Below, one piece after another: positions 8,827-19,960 of a stretch of DNA of 64,000 nt. The position numbers and the translations under genes were made by a program. The notes beneath the pieces were generated by a model. That model did no database searches, was not told where the DNA came from, and worked only from the letters and a program-made list of their open reading frames with translations. Within the stretch, counting starts at the first letter, position 1; each line of letters begins with the position of its first letter. The stretch is from Sweltsa coloradensis (taxonomy: Eukaryota > Arthropoda > Insecta > Plecoptera > Chloroperlidae), in NCBI GenBank assembly GCA_024449915.1, contig JAMZAV010001710.1, forward strand, positions 272,240 through 336,239, in the 5' to 3' direction.

Positions 8827-8885
8827 GGTATTTGAAGCTTTCCAGTTTGCACCCTCTCAAGGACAAGGTCTAGGCCTATGTGGAA
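8827..8885 (-). pseudogene. LINE RT fragment, 5' piece
   Basis: After the second TSD copy the minus strand continues the LINE relic for a short stretch (residues like DLVLERVQTGKLQ). Assigned mainly by position; no strong motif. Confidence 0.4.
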
Positions 8886-10436
8886 CAGAAAATAAGTTGA
8901 AGCTGATTTGATAAATTTCCCAAAATGCCAATTTTGGCAAATTTCAGGACAAAAAACTTTAAAAAAATTCGTGTTAAATCACAGTTAGACCTACAGGATA
9001 TAATTTTCCAATTGCCATTTTAGTGTAGTATTATGCTAGGTAATGTGGTAAAATATAATTTTTTGGGGTAATCTAATAGCCGCTTTAAAATCTTGGTGTG
9101 CGCCAGAGTTGATCAATGGACAGCGATCTTTCGCTCCCGTGGTTTCCGGTTAAAAATGCTGTCGGAGCTCGGAAATGATATCAATCCATTCTAGTTAATC
9201 ATTAAGCTGCATCCTGCATGTTGCATCCTGTATGTGCTGTGGAATTAAAAAAGTAATGGTCTTAAATAAGCCTATCAAATTAGGGCAAACTCAATTGCAG
9301 TAGGCATATATATAAGTTTTCCTCAGTAACACCTGTCTATTGTAATCATTACAGGTACCTACAGGTAGTTGAAGATTCCTATTTGCAGTTGTCATTTTGA
9401 GCGCTGTTCTCTAATCTGCCAGAACTTCGAGTTTCATCTGGTCTCTCAAGTCAAACATTTTCTGTAACTTACTGGTGAGTGATGTAGGGATTTATGTTTA
9501 AATTTTACCTACCTTAGGTCCATCCATAGCCAGGTCTGTCTAAATTTAATGCCTCATTCTAGTTGAATTTGATGGTATTGATAAGTTCCTGGGGTATGCC
9601 CAGGCCTGCAGGAACTCTTTCCAGTGGGGTTGGGCAAGCCTTTTTTGCTTCTTCATGTTTAACACAACTAGCCACTAGTCAGCACAACCCAGTAGGCTAT
9701 ACTGACTGCTAGGTACTAGTTTTTCAGTTACGGTAGGCCTACTTTTATAGCCATGGTGAGGAATGGCAAACTGGATGTTAAACATTATGAAGTGGTGGCG
9801 GGGGATTTCCCCCCCATTCCCCCTTCCCTTTTGATGTGCCTGGGTAGGCCTAGGTAGTAGAATACAACTCTTTGAGTTTGAACTCTATTGCGGTAGGGAT
9901 ACCGGTACTAGGCAGGCGACCCTCTTATATGACATTTCACCACCCTTTTTCATGGTCTAGGCCAGGTCCTTTGCATTCATTTTTTAATTGATGGCCTTTA
10001 TTTATTCTGGTCATTTCAAAATAGTAGGCCTTTGCTCTAGTACTAAAAGGCATTCCGCATTTGTAGTCTAGGCCTATTGTATGCAGACATAGCTAGGCCA
10101 CTTAGATAGAGAAAGGTAATGAGAAAAGGTGATAAAAAAAAAAAAAATTGTTTTAAAATAGGTAGGCCCGCCCTACCCAAATTTGGCGTATTTTGCGATC
10201 TCAAAAAAATTGTCAAAAACGCTAGGCCTATAAAAATTTTTTTTTTAAATTTAGCCCCTTAAGTTAGGGATGACATCAATTCCAAAAAGTTAGAATCGAT
10301 CATTGTGACCCAAGAATCTATTCAGAATTTCGATTCCCAACAAAAAATAAATATTTGTACACACCGTTATTTTGGCAGTCTATTTCCGTGAAGCCCATGA
10401 CGTCACCGTACGCTGTTGCCTTGTCATCCGTTTACT
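8886..10436. other. Intergenic, TAGGCCTA-rich, nothing recognised
   Basis: No frame over 60 codons with recognisable motifs and no clear repeat boundaries. Near 10265 the word TAGGGATGACATC matches the terminal word of the element at 23261, so a relic of that family may begin there. Confidence 0.5.
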
Positions 10437-11600
10437 GTACCGCCTAGGCCTGTTCGGTATGGAAATTTTTGTACCGGTATCCGGTATCTGAAAATACAGT
10501 CAAAATACTGATATCGTTTATTAGGTAGGCCTATATACCGGAAAACCGGATTTCCGGTATTTATCGGTTTTCTGATTTATACCAAATAACCGGCATAAAC
10601 CGGTTAAACGGATAATCGGTATTCACCAAAAAAACGGTTCAAACAGAATAACCGGTATAGCGGTATTATCCGGTAGGCTATACGACAAATAACCGGTATA
10701 CCGGTTTATACTTTTAACAACAAATTAATTAAATTTGATGTAACCTAATTGCATTCATCGACATTGCTCCCAGTAAACCCTTCTATCTATAAAAAGAACT
10801 ATATTCTCAATTAGCAGGTTACTATTATAATTGTTTTTAGATATTTGGATTTACCTTTTTGCTTACTCAGTCGTAACTGAGCCGTCGCACATGCCAAGCA
10901 AATCAGGCCCACCCTTCGATTATTTTTACGTCACAGTGCACCGACGCAGACAGTGTTGACAATGGCCATAACATAACATAATATAACGCACACACGCACG
11001 GTGCATTGCATTTTGTCATAGTTCTATGACCGTTTGTATGCTGATGTAGGACTACATTACTAGTGATACTGTTTCACCGATTTCCGATTCAACTGGTAAC
11101 ACGGGCTATCGGGTTAAACCAACAATCGGTACACCTAACCTGTTAAACATCGAAAATCGGCGTGCGAGAATAACCAGTCGTACCGAAACTCGGTATATCG
11201 GTTTTTACTGACAACCGGGTAATACAGTACCGAAAATTGAGTTACCGGTTTCCAAAAACCGGTATGAAACCCATATACTACCGGTTAACACAAAAAATGG
11301 TATGATACCGGTATACCCTACCAGTTAGCACCAAAAACCGGTATGTAAACGGTGCCGTATAACACGGCTCACGGTCAAAAGAGCGCGGCAACAAGCGCGC
11401 CGCCCAAGAGCGCGACAATAAGGGCGCCGACCATAAGAGCGACAGACCAATAAGGTCGACAGGGAAATAAGAGCGACTGGCCAATAAGAGCGACTCCAAA
11501 AAGAGCTAATGGCCAATAAGGGCGACAGGCCAATAAGAGCGACTGGCCAATAAGAGCACCAGGTTAAAACTAGCAACAGGCCAAAATGATAAAAAATGAC
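10437..11600 (+). repeat. Composite repeat: ACCGGTAT-rich segment + AATAAGAGCGAC minisatellite
   Basis: From CCTAGGCCTGTTCGGTAT the sequence is dominated by dispersed palindromic ACCGGTAT/ATACCGGT words (10460-11350), then GGTGCCGTATAACAC and about a dozen degenerate ~20-bp units of the type CCAATAAGAGCGACTGG (11370-11565). A shorter copy with the same order of parts lies inverted at 21070-21540. The minisatellite's open frames (minus) encode only repeat-derived peptides. The block ends just before a TTGGATGAGC-family element. Confidence 0.85.
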
Positions 11601-11624
11601 CAAAAGGAAACCTAGACCGACTTT

Positions 11625-12309
11625 TTGGATGAGCTAAGCGAAGACTTCAATTTCACTAACCCCCCAAAAAATTTAACTCGGATGTATTTTTGGTTTTTGT
11701 TTGTATTTTTGACATTTTGAGCTCTACCGGGCAAACGGCAAATGCGATCTTGATGAAAATTTGAAGGGGCCATTGAAATCTCTGAACTTAGACTTGCCAC
11801 GTTTTTGGGTACAGTCGATCAAATATTTATTATGATAATCACAGTTTAACGTTAAAAAAATGAGATATTTTCGTGATATTTTTCAAACGGCTACTCTGAT
11901 CTTGATGAAACTTTATGAAAACGTTTATAATTACTGATATTATATTGGTTTTGATTTTAGAGACATTTGACAAAGTATTTCTCATAGAAATCGAACTTTT
12001 ACGATTTATTCCCGGTTTTTAATAGATATTTTCGTGACATTTGGGCTAATTCTAACCAAACGGGTGGGGCTTCATCGTTCATATTTTACATTGACAAAGA
12101 TTATGGTGATCTAGTGCCTTTTAAAAGAAAAAGATAAAAAAAGTAAAGTTTTAAAAAAGCCTTTTACAGGTGTATAATTAACATAAAGTATCAAGTAACC
12201 AAAAAAACTAATCAGATTCCACTTAAAAACGTAATCATTGGACAGGAATATTTTTAAAAAAGCTCATCCATAAACGCGACTGGAAAAAGCGTTCACGGAG
12301 CGGCCTAGT
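11625..12309 (+). mobile_element. TTGGATGAGC-family element (Helentron-like, non-autonomous)
   Basis: Starts TTGGATGAGCTAAGCGAAG. Near the 3' end the inverted word AGCTCATCCAT is followed by a ~45-base tail with AACGCG...AAGCGTT inverted bases, ending GGCCTAGT. No coding frame. Flanked on both sides by AAAAGGAAACC, possibly a host repeat or target duplication. Confidence 0.6.
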
Positions 12310-12324
12310 TAAAAGGAAACCAGA

Positions 12325-13062
12325 AAAAAGTAACACTACGTGGAGAAGAGCTGTCAATTGCAGAAGAATTCAAATACCTGGGAAGTATTCTGACAAAGGA
12401 TGCCAAAATAACAGCAGAAATATCAAGAAGAATCATACTAGCACACAAATTCTACCAAAGCGTACGAAAACTACTATGGAAAGAGGAAATATCAAACAGA
12501 TGTAAAATGATATTATACAAAATGTACTTTCTCCCAATTTTGTCATATGCATCAGTGACATGGACAATAGGAGGAAAGGAAGAGAGCAGACTGCAAGCAG
12601 CAGAGATGAAATTCCTAAGAAGTGCGGTGGGCATAACAAAACTAGACAAGGTACGAAGCATAACAACAAGAAACAAATTAGGAGTGGAAAGTCTACGAGA
12701 TAAAATAGGAAGAAAGACTCAGGTGGTATGGACATGTAAGAAGAATGAAGCAAGACAGAATCCCAAGACGAGAATTTGAACGTACATGTGGGGGAGTACG
12801 AAGAGTTGGCCGGCCAAGAGATAGATGGCGGGACCAAATAACGCGAAGCATCGAAGAAAGAGGGAAAACATGGGATAGGGTTAATGAAGAAAGACTCTGG
12901 GAGGACAGGAAGAAGTGGAGAGAATTATTAGAAATGCCGGTTATGGAAGAAAACGAGGAAGAAGATGAGGGGTGCTGAGCCTGGCTAGCAAGCACTAGAA
13001 GATAGCCCGAGAAACTGGTGACTCGTCACCCCCCGACCCGACGAATGTTGGAAAAGGGTGTT
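12325..13062 (+). pseudogene. Non-LTR retrotransposon RT, C-terminal fragment
   Basis: Frame 1 reads FKYLGSILTKDAKITAEISR and YFLPILSYASVTW, then breaks near 12720. Frame 2 (12745-12978) continues RIPRREFERTCGGVRRVGRP followed by RDRWRDQ. This is the usual order at the 3' end of LINE ORF2 proteins: thumb region, then the GHxxRM/GRPRxRW block. A 5' truncation and one frameshift make it non-functional. The 3' end abuts a TA/ATT simple repeat at 13063-13090, a likely retroposition tail. Confidence 0.87.
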
Positions 13063-13092
13063 TGATATATATATATATATATTATTATTGTT
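13063..13092. repeat. (TA)n/(ATT)n simple repeat, LINE tail
   Basis: About ten TA units followed by ATTATTATTG directly after the LINE 3' end. Confidence 0.85.
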
Positions 13093-13102
13093 TATTTAGC
13101 GG

Positions 13103-13319
13103 TCCCAACGAAAGAATGCAGATAGCTCGAAATTGTTTTCCCAACACAACAACGTTGTCAACTCTATTCACGCTAGCTCAGCGTGGATCTAGCACATCCA
13201 ATTTTTGCTTGCGTTGGTAAAATATATTTCTCTTTCATACACAAAGGCGACATCTATTTACCGCGCATTCATACTATCACCACCACTTCAAAGCATCTGT
13301 ATTCTTTCGTTGGAGCTAG
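13103..13319. mobile_element. MITE, second copy of TCCCAACRAAAG family
   Basis: Same ends (TCCCAACGAAAGAATGCAG and CTGTATTCTTTCGTTGGAG) and interior words (CACGCTAGCTCAGCGTGGAT) as 8261-8504. It lacks about 30 interior bases relative to that copy. No convincing target duplication remains. Confidence 0.85.
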
Positions 13320-13454
13320 TATACATAGTTTTATGTTTTATCAATTACCGTAATAACATTTTGGATATCTTGTTCAGTTGATATAATTATGTAATTGTGA
13401 TCATAATGTGCTGTTTGCTTAGACAAAATACAAGATTATGCTTTATGCAATATC

Positions 13455-13760
13455 GACAATGTTGGCTCAAGCGCTAAGCGCTCGACTCTGTTTCTGGAGG
13501 TCCCGAGTTCGAATCCTGTCGAGAACTGCAATCATGACTGAAGGTTTTTTTCGAGGTTTTCCTCAATCGTTAAAATAATGCGAATGCAAGGGATTGAGTC
13601 CTCTTATACAGCCCTCGTAGTCGTACATATACCTTCACAATTATCCTATCCGCAATATACCTATAGTTAGTTACCTGAAGAGGGCCGGCCACACCGGTTA
13701 AATCTGATGTCTATACCTTACAGCGGGCATCCTACTAAAATTAATTTATTTTTTATGCAA
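13455..13760 (+). repeat. tRNA-derived SINE candidate
   Basis: The head at 13458-13528 has a box A-like TGGCTCAAGCGCTAAGCGC and box B AGTTCGAATCC flanked by partly pairing arms, like a Ser/Leu-type tRNA. The body then carries CGAGGTTTTCCTCAATCG and AATAATGCGAATGC. The 3' end is uncertain (near 13760). Only one copy is in the window, so assignment as a SINE rests on the pol III boxes and head-body layout. Confidence 0.55.
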
Positions 13761-13782
13761 TCTAGGAATAAAAACAGCCATA

Positions 13783-13850
13783 TTAAATCGGGATTGAACC
13801 TCTGTTTCTCACTTAACAAGTACGCTCAATTACCGAGCCAGCAACTTAAA
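13783..13850 (-). tRNA. tRNA-like pseudogene fragment
   Basis: The minus strand shows box A-like TGGCTCGGTAATTGAGCG and box B AGGTTCAATCCCG at tRNA spacing. The acceptor arms do not pair convincingly, so it is a degenerate tRNA-derived sequence. Confidence 0.4.
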
Positions 13851-13901
13851 AAAATCTTGTTTATTGTACATTAACTAGGTATGAGCGAAGGTTCATTTAT
13901 A

Positions 13902-14129
13902 ACTATGCCGCTTCGCTTACGCTTTTTCCAGTCGCGTTGATGGATGAGCTATTGAAAAAAAATCGTAAAAGTACGATTTCTATGAGAAATGTTTCTTCAA
14001 ATGTCTCTAAAATCATAACAAATATAATTTCAGTGATTTTCAACGTTCCCATAAAGTTCCATCGAGATCAAAGTAGCCATTTGCCAAATATCACTTATCA
14101 AATATCACAAAATCGTAAAAGTACGATTA
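13902..14129 (-). mobile_element. TTGGATGAGC-family fragment (3' part)
   Basis: Read on the minus strand it contains the AGCTCATCCATCAACGCG tail found at 11625-12309, followed inward by AATCGTAAAAGTACGATT hairpins typical of this family. Truncated by the next copy at 14130. Confidence 0.6.
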
Positions 14130-14683
14130 TTGGATGAGCGAAGCGAAGACTTCAATTTCACTGAACCCTCAAAAAATTTAGCTCGAACGTTTTTTTTCGT
14201 TTTTTTTTTCTGTCTGTTTGTTCACACGATTCCGGGCAAACGGCATATGCTATCTTGCTGAAAATTGGAGGGGACCTTCGAAATCTCTGAACTTAGACCT
14301 GCCACGTTTTTGAGTACAATCGAAGACATATTTATCATGAATATCGTACTTTTATGATTTTTTTTTATTTTTGTGCGATATTTTCGTGACATTTGGGCCG
14401 ATTCTGACCAAACGGGTAGGGATACAACGTTCATATTTTACATGGACATATTGCTTTTTGAAAGAAAAATTTGAAAAAGTTAGCCAAAATCCATAGAATA
14501 AAGGTTTAATTATGAGGTTTTTTAGGTATATAATAACAATTAACAAGTAACAATAGAAACTTGACAACAATCACTTACAATGCATTCAAAAAGCACTTGC
14601 AAAGGAAAAGTGGTCCCGCGCAAACTAAAAACTTACAAAAAAGCTCATCCATCAACGCGGCGGGACTTACGCGTTTTCCTAGT
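14130..14683 (+). mobile_element. TTGGATGAGC-family element, complete short subfamily
   Basis: Starts TTGGATGAGCGAAGCGAAG and ends AAGCTCATCCATCAACGCGG followed by CGGGACTTACGCGTTTTCCTAGT. The inverted word GATGAGC/GCTCATC lies at the very 5' end but about 37 bases in from the 3' end. The tail can fold as AACGC/GCGTT. No coding frame. Confidence 0.68.
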
Positions 14684-14860
14684 CATAAGAAATATTTGGT
14701 CGATTGTACCCAAAAACGTGGTAAGGCTTAGTTCAAAGATTTCGAAGGTACCCTCAAATTTCCATCAAGATCGCATATGCCGTTTGCCCGGTGGAGCGTG
14801 AACATAGGCCTACTGGCAAAAATACAAAAAAAACAAAACAAAAAAACACCCAAGCTAATT
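14684..14860 (-). mobile_element. TTGGATGAGC-family fragment (5' part)
   Basis: Inverted copy of the 5' interior of the family (TCGATTGTACCCAAAAACGTGG, GCATATGCCGTTTGCCCGG type words), starting directly at the CTAGT end of the preceding copy. Lacks the terminal TTGGATGAGC. Confidence 0.6.
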
Positions 14861-14868
14861 TTGGTCAG

Positions 14869-17800
14869 TAGTTAGGGGAGCATAGGTAATTCCGTGGCCG
14901 AAAAAGGTGAAAGACTATGTATGTGGTATCAATCGATTCGTATTGATCCATAGATAAACAATTTGGGATGGTGAGAGTCTTGATTTTTTTGCAGAGACCG
15001 GCCATATCTAAAACAAGATGGCCGCCCTTTCGAATTTTAAACTAGCATATCTTCGTAAGTATTTGACCGATTTCAATTTCAAGGTTACCATTTGAAAGGT
15101 AAATGATTAGAAATTTAAATTATTTTTTTCAAATTTTCACCGAAAATCCCATTTGTTTGAGGTTATTTTTTACAAAAACTTTAACTGTTTTACTTTACAC
15201 TTTCTCGTTTATGGAACGATATTTACTAGGTAAAAAGGTTTTACATTTCTTAACTTGCATTTTTAGTAGATTTTTTTCTATGTGTTTTTAATGAATCCAT
15301 GCATTTAATTTTCTGACAATTATAGTCTGAGTTTATGTATTTGAAGCGATGGCATGTGTAGGTTAATATATGCTACTACTGTGTGATCTTTATGTTTCTA
15401 AATACATTTTGTCGAAAACACAATTGGTGAAACAATTAGATATTTGGTATCAATCGATTCGTTATGAACCGAAACTTAAACAATTTTGGGGGGGTAATAT
15501 TCGATTTTTTACTGAGACCTTCCCTGGGCCCAAAAACAAGATGCCGCCGCCGTCATTGAACATTTTAACAAAAATATCTTTAAAAGTATTTCACCGATTT
15601 CAATTTTAAAAAACGTACCGTTGAAAATAATAAAAAGAGCTACAAATGATATATCAAAAATTTTCCAGAAAGTTTAATATTTTTGAGGTTATGTTTGGTT
15701 TGAGTTTTTGGTAATTTTAACGATTTTTTCAGAGCACAATAGGTGAAACAACTATGTATGGGGTTTATAAATCGATTCGTTATGAACCGTGATTTAACAA
15801 TTTTGGTGGGAAAAATTTCGATTTTTCTGAGCCCTTCCCATGCAAAAAACAAGATGGCCACCGCCAATGTGCCTTTTGACTCGCATATCATTAAAAGTAT
15901 ATATCCGATTTTAATTCACGTATACCTTTTGAAAGGTAATTAAAAGAGAATAAACTTTACTTTACTATTTTGTTGAAACTTTAATATTTTACTAAGGTTA
16001 TGTTACAAAACCTAAGTTATTTACCACACTCGTCATCGTTATGGAACTTATGGCGCATATATTTACATGACCAAAAACGGTTTTTGAATATGTTTGGCTT
16101 GTTATCCGTAGCATATCTCTTTATGTATTCAATAAGTCCTTACCTTTTATGTTCCGACAGATATACCCCGAGATAATGTTTTGAACGACCGGCATGTGTA
16201 AATGAATAATATATTCATCGAGAATTTTGATCTTGATGTTTTTGTACTCATTTCGTAGAGGCAAAATTTAATGATGAAAGGATTATGTATCTGGTATCAA
16301 TCGATTCGTTATGAAACGTACTTTAACAATTTTGATGAGGTACCCGTCGCAAAATAAAAACAAGAGGGGCTGCCGAAATAACTTTGTTTACTTATGTTTT
16401 TTCTAAAATTGACAGATTCATTTAAAAGGGTTTACCGTTGGAAAGGTAATTAAAGGAGCAAAAAAGTATAAACTTGCAATTTTCACGAAACGTTTATATT
16501 TACTGATGTTATCTTGTGACTAACACTCTATCGTTACAGTTATGGAACAAATATAATGTATATAAAGTTATGTATTTTGTTTAGACCTTGTTTTATAGTA
16601 AGCGAACTATGTACGCTGTTTATTTTGGTACCAAGACAAATAATAAAAGTTCTTTCACCGGGGATGTGAAACCCCGGGGAAACCCGATGAAAAGAGTATA
16701 AAGTATGCATACATATCGGGCCACGAAATCTCTAAAAACCAAAAAATTTAATATTAAGACAGAAATTAAAAAAATCCCAACCGGGGATTGAACTCGGGAC
16801 CTAGACTGTCAATGTCATACTCTTTCCAACTGGTCCGGGTTCATCCCCGGGGGAAGAACTTTTTAATTTCTGTCTATGGTACCAAAATAACAGCGTCATA
16901 GTCGCTTACTATAAAACAAAGGTTAAACAAAATATATACATATATACGTTATATTTGTTTTCCATAACTGTAACGATAGAGTGTATATACAAGATAACCT
17001 CAGTAAAATATTAAAGTTTCGTGAAAATTGCAAGTTTATAATTTTTTTTATTCCTTTCCAACGGTACCTTTGAAAAGAATCTGTCAATTATCTTAGAAAA
17101 TATATAAGTAACAAAGTTTATTTCGGCAGCCATCTTGTTTTTATTTTGCGACGGGTACCTCATCAAAAATTTTTACAGTACGTTTCATAACGAATCGATT
17201 GATACCAGATACATAAACCTTTCATCAATTATTGTGCCTCTACGAAATGTGTTCAAAACATCAAGATCAAAAATTTTCGATGAATATATTATTCATTTAC
17301 ACATGCCGTCGCTTCAAATACATATCTCGGATATATCTGTCGGAACATAAAAGGTAAGGACTTATTGAATACATAAAGAGATATGCTCGGATAAACAAGC
17401 CAAACATATTCAAAAACCGTTTTGTCATGTAAATATATGCGCATAAGTTCCATAACGATGACGATGTGGTAAAACTTAAGTTTTTGTAACATAACCTTAG
17501 TAAAAATTAAAGTTTCAACAAAATAGTAAAAGTAAAGTTTATTTCTCTTTTAATTACCTTTTCAACGGTATACGTGAATTAAAAATCGGATATATACTTT
17601 TTAAAGATATGCGAGTCAAAAGGCACATTGGCGGTGGCCTCTTGTTTTTTGCCATGGGAAGGGCTCAGTTAAAAAATCGAATTTTCCCAACAAAAATTTT
17701 TAAATCACGGTTCATAACGAATCGATTTATACCCCATACATATTGTTTCACCTATTGTGGCTCTGAAAAATCGTTAAAATTACCAAAAACTCAAAACAAA

Positions 17801-18633
17801 CATAACCTCAAAAATATTAAACTTTCTGGAAAATTGTTGATATATCATTTGTAGCTCTTTTTATTATCTTTTCAACGTTTCGTTTAAAATTGAAATCGGC
17901 GAAATACTTTTAAAAGATATTTAGTTTTAAAAAGTTCAATGACGGCGGCCATCTTGTTTTTGCCCAGGGAAGGTCTCAGTAAAAAAAATCGAAAAATTTT
18001 CCCCAAACAAAATTGTTTAAGTTTGGTTCATAACGAATCGATTGATACAAAATATATAATTGTTTCACCCAAATTTTGTCTCGACAAAATGTTTTGAAAC
18101 ATAAAGATCACACAGTAGTAGCATATATTCACCTACACAGCCATCGCTTCAATTTACATAAACTCAGGCTATAATTGTCAAAGTTAAATGCATGGATTCA
18201 TTAAAAACACATAGAAATAATTTTACCAAAAATGCAAGTTAAGAAATGTAAAACCTTTTTAACCTAGTAAATATCGTTCCATAAAGAGAAAGTGTAAAGT
18301 AAAAAGTTTAAAGTTTTGTAACATAACCTCAAACAAATGGGATTTTTTGTGAAAATTTGAAAAAAAAATTTAAATTTCTATCATTTACCTTTCGACTGGT
18401 ACCCTTTTAAATTAAAATCGGTCAAATACTTACGGGAAGATATGGCTAGTTTTAAAATTCGAAAGCGGCGGCCATCTTGTTTTAGATATGGCCGGTCCCC
18501 GCAAAAAAATCAAGACTCTCCACCATCGAAATTGTTTATCTATGGATCAATCGAATCGATTGATACCACATACATAGCTCTTTCACCTAAGCTGCCACGG
18601 AAGCATGTTTTCATACCCTATGCTCCCCCACTA
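14869..18633. repeat. 3.8-kb palindrome (foldback) with repeated arms
   Basis: Arms of roughly 1.8 kb are inverted copies with scattered indels. The outer ends are TAGTTAGGGGAGCATAGG and CCTATGCTCCCCCACTA; the centre is near 16748. Within each arm the word ATCGATTCG recurs at 14932, 15452, 15771 and 16300, mirrored at 17191, 17718, 18034 and 18552, so each arm is a series of related units with spacings near 520, 318 and 528. Each unit also contains a CAAGATGGC/GCCATCTTG word and an ACCGATTTCAATTT-type word. No transposase frame; open frames are short. Confidence 0.9.
16775..16850 (-). tRNA. tRNA-like sequence at the palindrome centre
   Basis: The minus strand reads a box A-like GGACCAGTTGGAAAGAG and box B GAGTTCAATCCCCGG with a GAC/GTC anticodon-type stem between them. 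Pairing is incomplete and partial copies of its end (CCGGGGATG) lie in the left arm near 16660. A degenerate tRNA-derived unit in the loop of the foldback. Confidence 0.45.
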
Positions 18634-18999
18634 CAGTCTACAAAGGATCAATTATGATTCCTACAAACGAACATAAGACAATATACAAGCCATTTAAAAA
18701 ATTGATATCGGTTGCAATGCGTTCCGTGCGAGACTCTAATTCGGGAAGTCGTCGGCAGATACCCGCCTCTAGAAATCGTCCATTAAGTTGCCCCCCACCC
18801 CCCACCAACATCATATCAAGACAAAACATACACGTGCTTAATATTTACTAGTTCCATTGCAAAATCATTTTTGTTAAATTAGGATAATTTTTATAATGTA
18901 GTACTTATTGCTATTGTTATTAGAATGGAAAATATCTGTAGGCCGGAAGATTGATTTATGAACGCATTGTAGGTGATTGTTGTCAAATTTCTATATACT
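18634..18999. other. Intergenic, nothing recognised
   Basis: No recognisable coding or repeat features apart from a CCCCCCACCCCCCACC run near 18790. Confidence 0.5.
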
Positions 19000-19443
19000 A
19001 GTTACTACTTGTAAATTATTGTTATACACCTAAAAAACTCATAATAAAACCTTTATTTCAATAGATTCTATCGAACTTCTTCAACTTATTCTTTCAAAAG
19101 GTACTACAGCACCATGACCTTAATGTCCATGTAAAATATGAACGTTGTAACCCCACCCGTTTGGTCAGAATCTGCCCAAATGTCACGAAAATATCGCGCT
19201 AAAAATAAAAATAAAAATCGTAAAAGTACGATATTCATAAGAAATTTTTCTTCGATTGTACCCAAAAAATGTGGCAGGTCTAAGTTCAGAGATTTCGAAG
19301 GTCCCCTTCAATTTTCATCAAGATCGCATATGCCGTTTGCCCGGTAGAGCGCGAACAAACAGACAGAAAAACAAAGAAACAAACATTGGAGCTACATTTT
19401 TTGAGGGGTCAGTGAAATTAAAATCTTCGCTTCGCTTATCCAA
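19000..19443 (-). mobile_element. TTGGATGAGC-family copy, 3' end missing
   Basis: Its right end (CTTCGCTTCGCTTATCCAA, 19425-19443) is the inverted 5' terminus of the family. Inside are AATCGTAAAAGTACGAT and the word pair GGCAGGTCTAAGTTCAGAG and GCATATGCCGTTTGCCCGG. The left boundary is approximate. Confidence 0.65.
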
Positions 19444-19444
19444 A

Positions 19445-19660
19445 TACAATACAGAAGTAAAAAAAATCCATCCCGATAGGGGTTCAAAACCGACTCCCCC
19501 ACATTCCAGGTAGGCGCCTTAGCCAACTAGACCACAGAAACGTTAGCTATTTATCTTCTGAATTGTATGTAGTTGCATCATATATCTGAATTGATCTACC
19601 TGGAATGTAGGAGACTCGGGTTCGAAACCCGATCGGGATGGATTTTTTAACTTCTGAATG
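19445..19660. repeat. Inverted pair of tRNA-like units
   Basis: The minus-strand unit (19467-19540) has box A TGGTCTAGTTGG and a degraded box B GGTTTTGAACCCC. The plus-strand partial unit (19596-19642) has anticodon-arm-like CTACCTGGAATGTAG and box B GGGTTCGAAACCC. Both end in CGGGATGGATTTTTT and AACTTCTG/CAGAAGT, so the units and their tails face each other as a hairpin with arms of about 75 bases. Confidence 0.65.
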
Positions 19661-19669
19661 TTATTAAAT

Positions 19670-19960
19670 ACTAGGAAGCTTCGCAAACGATTTTTCAGGC
19701 GCGTTGTTGGATAAGCGTATTTTGTTTTAACGAAAAAAAAACGCAAAATTGATATTATCATAAGAAATAATTTTTTTGATTGCACTCAAATTACACACGA
19801 ATACTTATATTAATTAATTAAATAAGGGTTCTGTGAAAAAATCATTAAAATCGGATAAAGCATGTAGGTTTTAAAAGGCGAAGAAAGTTTTTAAAAATCT
19901 AAAAAATTCGTAAAATTGCGATTTTCATGAGAAATAATTTATCGATTGCGATTCGATGTG
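19670..19960 (-). mobile_element. TTGGATGAGC-family fragment (3' part)
   Basis: Begins ACTAGGAAGC (inverted CCTAGT end) and continues GCGCGTTGTTGGATAAGCG, the inverted tail plus internal repeat of the family, then diverged interior sequence similar to 35300-35950. The right limit is approximate. Confidence 0.55.
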
